From positions 33,338-67,351 of the forward strand of contig DAZU01000107.1 in NCBI GenBank assembly GCA_002507425.1: 34,014 nucleotides of DNA. Direction: 5' to 3'. The DNA is from Euryarchaeota archaeon UBA53 (GTDB lineage: Archaea > Thermoplasmatota > Poseidoniia > Poseidoniales > Poseidoniaceae). Under the pieces are notes generated by a model, which had not been told where the DNA came from, ran no database searches, and was given only the letters and a program-made list of their open reading frames with translations. The position numbers were made by a program, and so were the translations under genes. Shown here one piece after another: positions 25,119 through 32,684 of the stretch; within the stretch, counting starts at the first letter, position 1; each line of letters starts with the position of its first letter.

Positions 25119-27326
25119 ATGGGCCGTAAAGAAGACAACATAAAGAAGGCAACTGAAGTTATGCATATTCTACCACAAATAAGGAATTTGTGCATTGCTG
25201 CTCACATAGATCACGGGAAAACCACGCTATCTGATAACCTGATTGCGGGAGCTGGAATGATGAGCGAGGACCTCGCCGGAAAGAGTAGAGTCCTCGATTT
25301 TGATGAACAGGAAAGTGCTAGAGGTATTACCATAAATGCGGCTTCAGCATCCATGGTCCACGCTGTTGATGGAACTGATTTTCTCATCAACCTAATCGAC
25401 ACTCCTGGCCACGTAGACTTTGGTGGTGATGTAACCAGAGCAATGCGAGCTGTTGACGGATGTTTCATACTTGCTTGTGCTGTTGAAGGGCCAATGCCAC
25501 AGACTGAGACAGTTGTAAGACAGGCTTTGAAGGAGAAAGTAAAACCAGTTTTGTTTATCAACAAAGTAGATCGATTGATAAACGAGCTAAAAGTTACCCC
25601 AGAGGATATGCTGAAGAGGTTTGAAGAAACAATTGTCAAAGTAAACAAACTAATCCGCCAATTCGCTCCAGAAGAAAAGAGAAAAGAATGGCAGGTCAGT
25701 GTCTTAGACGGAACTGTGGCTTTCGGTTCTGCTTACCACAATTGGGGTATAACCATACCCTACATGAAAAAATCTGGCGTATCAATGACCGAGATTTTTG
25801 AGTATTGCAACAAAGAAGATCAGAAAACCTTGGCACAAAAAGCACCTGTCCATGAAGTGTTGCTGGACATGGCAGTAACAAAACTACCTGGACCAGTTGA
25901 AGCCCAACCTTATCGTATTCCTAATATTTGGAACGGCGATTTGGATACAACAATTGGGAAAGCGATGATCGGGTGTGATCCAGATGCAGAACTTGCTATG
26001 ATGATTACAAAGATTTGGATGGATCCCCATGCAGGTGAAGTTGCAGTCGGAAGACTATACTCCGGTTCAATAAATCAAGGTGAGTCAGTATTTGCAATTG
26101 GTGCAGCGAAACCAGAAAGGGTTCAGCAAGTAAGCATGATGGTAGGAGGAGACAGAATCACTGTTCCAAAGGTTGTCGCTGGGAATATCGCAGCCATAAC
26201 AGGTATTCGATCTGCAGCAGCTGGTGTTACTTTATCCAGAGATAAGGATTTCACGCCATTTGAAGCGATTCGCCACTACTCAGACCCTGTTGTTACAGTT
26301 GCTGTCGAGCCTAAGAGCATGAAAGACCTACCAAAGTTCATTGATGCCTTAAGATCGCTAGCGAAATCAGATGCATCATTGCAAGTTATGACAAATCAAG
26401 AAACCGGTGAAGCTTTGCTCGCAGGAATGGGAGAGTTGCATCTTGAAATTACGGTTTACAGACTCGAAGAAGAACAAAATATCAAGGTCAAAGTTAGCCC
26501 TCCGATCGTAGTTTACAGGGAATCGGTTGAAGGAAATAACAAAGGAAGATCATTTGAAGGTAAGTCACCAAACAGGCACAATCGATTCATGATCGAGTGT
26601 GAGCCTTTATCCAACGAGGTTGTGGCTGCACTAAGAGAGGGTCATTTCGGCTCTGGAAACATAAGATCTGGCGATGCCAAAGAAATTGGAAACAAATTTG
26701 GAGAATTTGGAATGGACAAGGACATGATGAGAAAAATCTATTCCATCAACTCTACAAATGTGTTGGTAAATGATACAAAGGGTATCCAGGGTCTACATGA
26801 GACTCGAGAATTGATTATCGAGGCTTTCAATGAAGTATGCAAAAAAGGGCCGGTTGCGGACGAACCTGTCATGGGTATGATGGTCAGACTTGTAGACGCT
26901 AAATTGCACGAAGATGCGATTCACCGAGGGCCAGCACAAACGATTCCTGCTGTCAGAAATGCAATTAAAGGGGCAATGCTCAGAGCACGCACTGTCTTGA
27001 TGGAGCCTATGCAGAGATCACATGTTAGCGTTCCCAATGACTGGTTGGGACAAGTAACTCGGGAGATAACCAACCGAAGAGGAATCATTGAAGACATGCC
27101 ATCTGAAGGTGAAGCTACGACAGTTATTGGAACTCTACCAATTGCCGAAACATTTGGTTTCTCAAACGATATTCGTGCAGCTTCGCAAGGAAGAGCGGTT
27201 TGGAACTCTGAAAATATTGGATTTGAGATTCTTCCCCCACAGCTATTTGACAAAGTAGTAGGGGATATCAGGACTAGGAAGGGGCTTAAGCCTGAGCCAA
27301 ACTCTGAATCCCATTATTCCGATTAG
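25119..27326 (+). CDS. fusA: translation elongation factor EF-2
   Basis: 735 residues, normal length for archaeal EF-2. GTPase motifs: AAHIDHGKTT (P-loop, Lys34), RGITI (switch I), DTPGHVDF (switch II), NKVD. Domain II to V follow. The diphthamide histidine is His602, in EDAIHRGPAQTIPAVRNA, the site modified by the Dph pathway; a Dph6-type ligase is encoded at 14215-14868. EF-2 catalyses GTP-dependent translocation on the ribosome. ATG 25119 has AAGGTGAT upstream. The 138-nt leader region contains an imperfect inverted repeat (25020-25056) and a possible TATA element (TTTCATAAAC near 25066). Confidence 0.98.
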   Translation: MGRKEDNIKKATEVMHILPQIRNLCIAAHIDHGKTTLSDNLIAGAGMMSEDLAGKSRVLDFDEQESARGITINAASASMVHAVDGTDFLINLIDTPGHVDFGGDVTRAMRAVDGCFILACAVEGPMPQTETVVRQALKEKVKPVLFINKVDRLINELKVTPEDMLKRFEETIVKVNKLIRQFAPEEKRKEWQVSVLDGTVAFGSAYHNWGITIPYMKKSGVSMTEIFEYCNKEDQKTLAQKAPVHEVLLDMAVTKLPGPVEAQPYRIPNIWNGDLDTTIGKAMIGCDPDAELAMMITKIWMDPHAGEVAVGRLYSGSINQGESVFAIGAAKPERVQQVSMMVGGDRITVPKVVAGNIAAITGIRSAAAGVTLSRDKDFTPFEAIRHYSDPVVTVAVEPKSMKDLPKFIDALRSLAKSDASLQVMTNQETGEALLAGMGELHLEITVYRLEEEQNIKVKVSPPIVVYRESVEGNNKGRSFEGKSPNRHNRFMIECEPLSNEVVAALREGHFGSGNIRSGDAKEIGNKFGEFGMDKDMMRKIYSINSTNVLVNDTKGIQGLHETRELIIEAFNEVCKKGPVADEPVMGMMVRLVDAKLHEDAIHRGPAQTIPAVRNAIKGAMLRARTVLMEPMQRSHVSVPNDWLGQVTREITNRRGIIEDMPSEGEATTVIGTLPIAETFGFSNDIRAASQGRAVWNSENIGFEILPPQLFDKVVGDIRTRKGLKPEPNSESHYSD

Positions 27327-27354
27327 TTCTAACAGTCGATTATGAGGTTCAAGA

Positions 27355-27786
27355 ATGGGTAAAATCATTGGAATATTCATTTCCGATGGTGGAGTGCCAA
27401 AATCTTCAGTAACCTCGATTGCAGTTGGGATTGACGGGCTTCAAGGAGACCAACAAAACAACAAGAAATACCATGGAGGTAAAGATAAAGCTGTTTGTGT
27501 CCTTGATTACAATGTGTTATTGAAGTTGCAAGGAGAAGGACATCCAATCGGTCCGGGCACGACCGGGGAGAACCTATTGATATCAGGATTCGATTTGCAT
27601 ATCGGATCTATTTTTTGTGTCGGGAATATAGAATTGGAAGTTACATCAGCGGCTGTTCCTTGTAAGACAATAGCCAATTCTTTTACAAATGGTGACTTTT
27701 CAAAATTATCTAACAAAAAGTATCCCGGGCAGACAAGGTGGTATTGCAAAGTGATATGTCCTGGTGTAATCAGTGTATCCGGTTAA
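27355..27786 (+). CDS. MOSC-domain protein
   Basis: 143 residues, essentially one MOSC (molybdenum cofactor sulfurase C-terminal) domain: GIDGLQGDQQNNKKYHGGKD and KAVCVLDY, PGTTGENLLISGFDLHIGS, then a conserved cysteine in TSAAVPCKTI. Stand-alone MOSC proteins (YiiM/YuaD type) are thought to handle sulfur or molybdenum cofactor or to detoxify N-hydroxylated compounds; the role here is unknown. It begins 28 nt after EF-2, same strand. Its last 17 nt overlap the end of the convergent isomerase/prenyl-synthase gene. Confidence 0.85.
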   Translation: MGKIIGIFISDGGVPKSSVTSIAVGIDGLQGDQQNNKKYHGGKDKAVCVLDYNVLLKLQGEGHPIGPGTTGENLLISGFDLHIGSIFCVGNIELEVTSAAVPCKTIANSFTNGDFSKLSNKKYPGQTRWYCKVICPGVISVSG

Positions 27787-29500
27787 GTTGATAATCAGTC
27801 AGCTCTCTTAATGCCCTCATAGCTGGACCTTTTGGAAGGCGATCGAGACAATCGTGTGCTTTACGATGATATGCTTCAGCTTTTGATTTTGCATAATCAA
27901 TAGATCCCAAATCATGTAATGCTTGATGGGCTAAAGCAACCTGCTCTGAGGTTACATTTTCCCCTTTTCCAAGAACTTCCAACAAGTCCATCTTAGGTTT
28001 TGACGATGGTTGATTAAGAGCGTGAATGACCATCATTGTTCGCTTACCTTGAGCGACATCGCTTCCACTCGGCTTGCCAAGGGTTTCTGAGTCTGATAAA
28101 ACATCAATAATATCATCCATCAATTGAAAGCATAATCCCAAAGCTAAGCCCCAATCGTGCATGCATTGAATTGTTATATCATCCGCACCAGAGAGATGAG
28201 CACCAACCTCAGCACATGTCAAAAACATTGCAGCTGTCTTTCCATGAATCATTTCAATGTATTGTTCTTCAGTGACAGTCTCTTTATCTTCAAACTCAAT
28301 ATCCAACTGCTGACCTTCACTACACTTGCGTACCATTCTTCCAATTCGCTTTACTAGGAACGGAAGTTGGTCTGGAGTTATTCCCTCTGCGACGACCATT
28401 GCCTCAAATGCAATTGCTAGCATTGCATCTCCAGCGTTGATAGCGGTAGGTAAATCATAGGCAACGTGAACAGCTGGACGGCCTCTCCTAACGTCGTCAT
28501 CATCCATTATGTCATCGTGAACTAAAGTGAAATTATGTATTATCTCTATTGCAGCTCCGACATCTAGCAAACCTGAGTGTGTTTGACCAACTGCCTTAGC
28601 CACCAACCATGGTAATGTTGCTCTCAAACGTTTTCCTCCACCCTCAACAAGGTGCATCATTGCGCCAGACAGCCTGTTTAGAGAAGTGTGAGTTAGAGCC
28701 CTTTCAATGCGATTTTCTACCAAATCTTTTACCTCTGAAATACTAGTTGCCAAATCTGCCCCTACTGCATTTGGTAACATATGAGAGACATCGCCCATGT
28801 CATGTATCAAAGAATCAGATTTTGCGCACCCCGGACGCCACCAATCATCATTCATCAATTTACTAGCAATGCATCTAAACCATGGGGCGATAACATCATC
28901 AGAGTTGGAGTTGTTCAGCATTTCATCTAATTCCGTCTGACTGACCCATTTGATTTCGCTTACCTCGTTAGGGTTTGGATTTACATCTACGTCTGCGTGA
29001 ATTACCAAGCAATGATCAATCTCTCTCTCGGTCCATTCCTCGTCTTGACGAGCCTGATAACGCATTTTTGTAATGAATTCAAATTTTTCAATAGGGATTT
29101 GAGATGAATGAATCCCCAGTTCGTGTTCTAATTTTCTAATAGCAGCACGCTTGACACCCAGATCGTTGCGAGATTCCATTTCATCCTCGCAGTAAAGAGG
29201 ATGTGAGCAGCATGAATTTGCCCATACACTTGGGAAAGTAATTTTGTGTGAGGCTCTCCTTTGAATTAACAAGCGACCTGAACTATCAAAAAGTAATACG
29301 CTGAAAGCCCTATGATATTTGCCAACCCCGTAATGGCTGTCGAGTTTCGAGATAGGCCCCAACGGAAGATCATTTTCACTTACTTCAATTACTGCCTCTG
29401 ACATTAGCAATCCTTGCGTGTTATCCGTTTTCTTTAGAACCGAAACTGATGACTCATCAAGCGCAATGGTTGGAACATTGTGGATACCATAGCCCGGCAC
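27770..29500 (-). CDS. fusion: type 1 isopentenyl-diphosphate isomerase + short-chain (GGPP-type) prenyl synthase
   Basis: 576 residues. N-terminal half (about 1-225) is a Nudix-fold IPP isomerase close to eukaryotic IDI1: KYHRAFSVLLFDSSGRLLIQ, NSCCSHPLYCEDE with the catalytic Cys, the GVKRAAIRKLEHELGI Nudix helix and EREIDHCLVIHADV. C-terminal half (about 250-576) is a trans-prenyltransferase: first Asp-rich motif LVHDDIMDDDDVRRG, GKTAAMF, second motif LMDDIIDVLSD. Phe at the fifth position before the first Asp-rich motif suggests C15-C20 products. One polypeptide would thus convert IPP to DMAPP and elongate it to lipid precursors. Start is GTG 29500; ATG 29404 (MSEAVIEVSEND, with AAGGA upstream) is an alternative, though weak IDI similarity (ALDESSV) reaches upstream. 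IPK lies 35 nt upstream. Confidence 0.9.
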   Translation of the reverse strand: MPGYGIHNVPTIALDESSVSVLKKTDNTQGLLMSEAVIEVSENDLPLGPISKLDSHYGVGKYHRAFSVLLFDSSGRLLIQRRASHKITFPSVWANSCCSHPLYCEDEMESRNDLGVKRAAIRKLEHELGIHSSQIPIEKFEFITKMRYQARQDEEWTEREIDHCLVIHADVDVNPNPNEVSEIKWVSQTELDEMLNNSNSDDVIAPWFRCIASKLMNDDWWRPGCAKSDSLIHDMGDVSHMLPNAVGADLATSISEVKDLVENRIERALTHTSLNRLSGAMMHLVEGGGKRLRATLPWLVAKAVGQTHSGLLDVGAAIEIIHNFTLVHDDIMDDDDVRRGRPAVHVAYDLPTAINAGDAMLAIAFEAMVVAEGITPDQLPFLVKRIGRMVRKCSEGQQLDIEFEDKETVTEEQYIEMIHGKTAAMFLTCAEVGAHLSGADDITIQCMHDWGLALGLCFQLMDDIIDVLSDSETLGKPSGSDVAQGKRTMMVIHALNQPSSKPKMDLLEVLGKGENVTSEQVALAHQALHDLGSIDYAKSKAEAYHRKAHDCLDRLPKGPAMRALRELTDYQLNRIH

Positions 29501-29535
29501 TCTCTCACCAATTATACCTCAGAATGTACACTACA

Positions 29536-30309
29536 TCAAGAGTTCCCTGAAACTATTCTCGTACCAATTACCCTTTTTCCAATAATCGCTGAATAAACTC
29601 GCTCGGATATTTCTCCATTAACAAATAAAACCTCCTTGCCAGTATTTGCAATCATTGATGCCCTAGATGCCTTCAAACCTATACCGCCTGTCACATCGAT
29701 GTTGCTTTCATGCTCACCTTCAAACTGCATATTTTGACTCCATTCTTCAATTAAATCATCGCTTCTGGCACGACTAGGAGGGACTCTAAGAATCCCATCA
29801 ACGCCGCCCATTGCGAATATAACCCGCTCTACATTTTCTGATTCTACTGCATATCGAACCATAAGGTCATCACCGGACAAAATCCCAAACTCCTGTCCAT
29901 CATCATCAACGACGTCTCCATAGACAACAGTAATTCCTTCATGAAACGGTAAGTCTCCTGAGAAATTGGGCCCTGTTCCTTTTGCCCATGTATGTGGTGG
30001 GAAGGACTTTACAGATAGTCCATACTTTTCTAAAGAACTCACTACAATCGAATTTAGTAGTAGCATGTCCTCACGTACTTGTCTTACCCCATTTTCTTGC
30101 TCAAAACCGTCAATGTTGCCTTCAGATAATCTAAACTGCTTGGACTTAAGGTGTCCAAATGACCCAGCGCCGTGTACAATGACCAATCTTTTTCCGCTTT
30201 TGAAGCAGACATTAGCAAGTGAGTCTATTATCTCATAGTTAGCTTCGCAGATTTTTTCTTTGTGTGTTATTAAGCCTCCACCCCATTTCAAAATTACTAT
30301 GCCCGGCAT
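29536..30309 (-). CDS. ipk: isopentenyl phosphate kinase
   Basis: 257 residues, amino-acid-kinase fold. N-terminal VILKWGGGLITHKEKI binds ATP phosphates; VIVHGAGSFGHLKS carries the histidine typical of isopentenyl phosphate kinase; GILSGDDLMVRYA and AMGGVDGILRVPP are further family blocks, with GGIGLKASRASMIANTGKEV near the C-terminus. It phosphorylates isopentenyl phosphate to IPP, the last step before isomerisation in archaeal mevalonate pathways. The IDI/prenyl-synthase fusion lies 35 nt downstream on the same strand, so consecutive steps are probably cotranscribed. CAGGTGGGGCAATC directly precedes the ATG as a ribosome binding site. Confidence 0.93.
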   Translation of the reverse strand: MPGIVILKWGGGLITHKEKICEANYEIIDSLANVCFKSGKRLVIVHGAGSFGHLKSKQFRLSEGNIDGFEQENGVRQVREDMLLLNSIVVSSLEKYGLSVKSFPPHTWAKGTGPNFSGDLPFHEGITVVYGDVVDDDGQEFGILSGDDLMVRYAVESENVERVIFAMGGVDGILRVPPSRARSDDLIEEWSQNMQFEGEHESNIDVTGGIGLKASRASMIANTGKEVLFVNGEISERVYSAIIGKRVIGTRIVSGNS

Positions 30310-30377
30310 GATTGCCCCACCTGTTACATACTAATGTGTGCATTGGATTTACATGTTATGAGTTGTTCGATGCGACT

Positions 30378-30716
30378 ATGGCAGAGTCACCAAATGTAGA
30401 CGAGTTCATCAGACACATGCAGGCTGAATATGATTTGTGCAACGAAATTGTTGACAAAGTGGAAAGAGAGAAAAAACAATGGCGAATTGAGGCCGCTCTA
30501 ATGGAAGCAATTGAGTTTTCTGAACGGTTCAAGGAGTTATCAAAACTCGGCCAGAATCCAATTCAAATAGTTCAAGCCCTAACATCACCCGATGCTGCAA
30601 ATGCTAATGTTGCCAAACAAGTAGTAGCTATGGCTGGAGGTTTATGTCCAAGCTGTGGTGTTCCTATGGATGAAGACTTGGATTTCTGTTCAAATTGTGG
30701 AGATTACCTGAAGTAA
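30378..30716 (+). CDS. small protein with helical N-terminus and C-terminal zinc ribbon
   Basis: 112 residues from ATG 30378 (MAESPNVDEFIRH). The frame opens further upstream, but that part is compositionally poor and lies where a divergent promoter is needed. Residues 1-85 are predominantly helical and charged (EIVDKVEREKKQWRIEAALM), the end is a CxxC...CxxC ribbon: LCPSCGVPMDEDLDFCSNCG. Such ribbons bind zinc and often contact nucleic acid or proteins. No specific family recognised. It is divergent from IPK (68 bp). Its stop directly abuts the reverse stop of the kptA gene. Confidence 0.62.
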   Translation: MAESPNVDEFIRHMQAEYDLCNEIVDKVEREKKQWRIEAALMEAIEFSERFKELSKLGQNPIQIVQALTSPDAANANVAKQVVAMAGGLCPSCGVPMDEDLDFCSNCGDYLK

Positions 30717-31415
30717 TTATTCTTCTTCCCACATACTTACCATTTCTTGGATAGCAGGGTCATCTTCTTCCACATGGTAGAGATATTCCGGTGGCATCTC
30801 TTCACACAGGAAAACAGTTTTTCCTGCTCTCCAAATTGTATTTCCATCAGCAACAGCCCTAGTAGTGTCAACCTCTAAAATAGCAGGCCGATTTATTCTT
30901 ACATGTCCAGCTTCCATGGCGTTTGAGATAGTCCTTGAAAGGTGAACATGTTTCCTATCGCCAGCTGTTATTCCTAGTTCCAAATGAGAGGATACAGATT
31001 CTGGGTCACATGGCCAGTACAGGACTTCTGGAATATCGTCAGTTGGCAAATCCAGCTCTAATTCTATCGAGTGCCCGTAGGTCGCTCTTATCATTTCTCC
31101 TTCAACTTGATATCTTCCTTTGACATCTGAGTTTGCAATAGCCTCAAAATGCCATCCGCGCAACCAGTGGAAGTGCCTTCGTTGATTCTGTATGGCTTCG
31201 GATAGTTCTCTTGAATTGACCCATCCATTGAGATCCATTTCGACACCAAATTTTTCTGGAGCATGCCTCAGAACTAAGGCCAAAATTCTTCCGAGGCTGT
31301 TAGATTCTCTGTCAGACATGATGAATTTACCCTCATCGTTGCATGTTGGACAGTTTGTGCCACTAAAGTGTCCGTTGTTCATAGAGCAAGAACGTTTCTT
31401 ACATTGACGTAGCAT
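30717..31415 (-). CDS. kptA: RNA 2'-phosphotransferase (KptA/Tpt1 family) with N-terminal zinc-binding extension
   Basis: 232 residues. A four-cysteine N-terminal element (Cys5, Cys10, Cys22, Cys25) precedes the KptA fold: GRILALVLRHAPEKFGVEMD with the catalytic Arg-His pair, DLNGWV, MIRATYGHSIE with the third residue, and GDRKHVHLS with the fourth, so the Arg-His-Arg-Arg tetrad is kept. The usual LYHGT motif reads LYWPC, an unusual change in the NAD-binding region. The enzyme transfers an internal 2'-phosphate from RNA to NAD+, giving ADP-ribose 1",2"-cyclic phosphate. Archaeal tRNA splicing leaves no such phosphate, so its substrate is unclear. It is divergent from the thiolase gene. Confidence 0.88.
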   Translation of the reverse strand: MLRQCKKRSCSMNNGHFSGTNCPTCNDEGKFIMSDRESNSLGRILALVLRHAPEKFGVEMDLNGWVNSRELSEAIQNQRRHFHWLRGWHFEAIANSDVKGRYQVEGEMIRATYGHSIELELDLPTDDIPEVLYWPCDPESVSSHLELGITAGDRKHVHLSRTISNAMEAGHVRINRPAILEVDTTRAVADGNTIWRAGKTVFLCEEMPPEYLYHVEEDDPAIQEMVSMWEEE

Positions 31416-31462
31416 GATTGGGGCTGCAAGGAACTACTTGATAATCAGTTCGATTCATTGGG

Positions 31463-31472
31463 ATATAATAAA
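31463..31472 (+). promoter_or_regulatory. putative TATA box of the thiolase gene
   Basis: ATATAATAAA is the best TATA match in the divergent gap between kptA and the thiolase gene, ending 37 nt before ATG 31510. It implies a transcript start near 31490 and argues against the longer frame opening at 31414 being translated. Confidence 0.45.
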
Positions 31473-31509
31473 TGAAAATGATGATGAGAGCCCACTTGTT
31501 CGCATAACC

Positions 31510-32652
31510 ATGCGAGTCATAATTTGCGATTATCTGAGGACACCGTTTCATCGTGCACATAAAGGTGATTTGTCATCAGTTAGACCTGAGACTTTACTCG
31601 AAGCAACCGTCAAAAAAATTATTGAAAGAAATCACATCAATTCTTCAGACGTCGAGGATTTAATGGTTGGATGTGCATATCCTGAAGGAGTTCAAGGTCT
31701 AAATATCGGTAGAATTGCTACCTATTTACCTGGCCTACCAACTACTATACCTGGGATGACAACAAATAGACTATGTGGATCATCAATGCAAGTGGCACAT
31801 ACTGCCGCTGGAACAATTAAAATGGGTTCAGGAGATTTGTTCCTAACCGCAGGAGTTGAGACGATGTCTCTGGTCAAAAGAGGAGGTTGGAATAGAGATC
31901 TACACCCCCTAATCCAAGAGAAATATCCTAACGCATACATATCGATGGGACAAACGGCTGAAAATCTAGCGAATGAATATTCTATTTCCCGTGTTAGTCA
32001 AGAAGAATATGCCCTTCAAAGCCATAATAAGGCAATAAAAGCAAGAAGTCAGGGGTCGCTTACTAATGAAATAGTTGCCGTGAATACCGGCAGTAAAACA
32101 ATTACTGAGGATGGTTGTATGCGAGAAACATCTTTAGAAAAAATGGCCCTTTTACCACCTGCATTCGTTGAAAATGGGTCAGTAACTGCCGCAACATCAT
32201 CTCCTCTAACCGATGGTGCTGTTTGCAATTTGATTGCCTCAGAGTATTATGCCAATGAGAATAGCCTTGATTGCCTCGCTGAAATTATTTCAACATCAGT
32301 AACAGGTGTTGCACCAGAAATTATGGGAATTGGGCCTGTGGAGGCCTCAAAAAAAGCACTGAAGAGAGCGAACTTAAGTCTTGATGAGGTTGATGTGATT
32401 GAATTGAATGAAGCGTTTAGTTCTCAGACACTCGCAGTAATGAAAGATCTAAATTTGAATTCTGACGATGAAAGAGTAAATATCGATGGAGGAGCATTAG
32501 CAATTGGACACCCTTTGGGTGCTAGTGGAGCGAGGATTCTTGGAAAGGCTGCATCGATATTAAAACGAACTGGAAAAGAGTATGCACTAGCATCGATGTG
32601 TATTGGTGGTGGCATGGGCATTGCCACTGTATTACGTAATTTTGAATCATAA
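31510..32652 (+). CDS. thiolase (acetyl-CoA C-acetyltransferase), bacterial type
   Basis: 380 residues from ATG 31510 (MRVIICDYLRTPFHRAHKGD), the normal thiolase N-terminus; the frame is open back to 31414 but that part does not resemble thiolase. Catalytic Cys89 in TTNRLCGSSMQ, NEAFSSQ, GGALAIGHPLGASGAR with the catalytic His, and the C-terminal CIGGGMGIA with the second Cys. It resembles FadA/PaaJ/AtoB-type bacterial thiolases rather than the archaeal SCP-2-like thiolase that partners a DUF35 protein and HMG-CoA synthase. It could cleave 3-ketoacyl-CoA in fatty acid breakdown or condense acetyl-CoA; no other beta-oxidation gene lies nearby. Probably acquired from bacteria (inference). Confidence 0.92.
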   Translation: MRVIICDYLRTPFHRAHKGDLSSVRPETLLEATVKKIIERNHINSSDVEDLMVGCAYPEGVQGLNIGRIATYLPGLPTTIPGMTTNRLCGSSMQVAHTAAGTIKMGSGDLFLTAGVETMSLVKRGGWNRDLHPLIQEKYPNAYISMGQTAENLANEYSISRVSQEEYALQSHNKAIKARSQGSLTNEIVAVNTGSKTITEDGCMRETSLEKMALLPPAFVENGSVTAATSSPLTDGAVCNLIASEYYANENSLDCLAEIISTSVTGVAPEIMGIGPVEASKKALKRANLSLDEVDVIELNEAFSSQTLAVMKDLNLNSDDERVNIDGGALAIGHPLGASGARILGKAASILKRTGKEYALASMCIGGGMGIATVLRNFES

Positions 32653-32684
32653 CCTTCATCATATATCGCATCTCTAATGGTTAC

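Noticed and set aside
25211..25648. 145-codon minus-strand frame inside EF-2
   Set aside because: Lies opposite the highly conserved GTPase domain; no recognisable protein.
31414..31509. Upstream extension of the thiolase frame
   Set aside because: It contains the likely TATA element and does not match thiolases, which begin at MRVIICDYLRTP.
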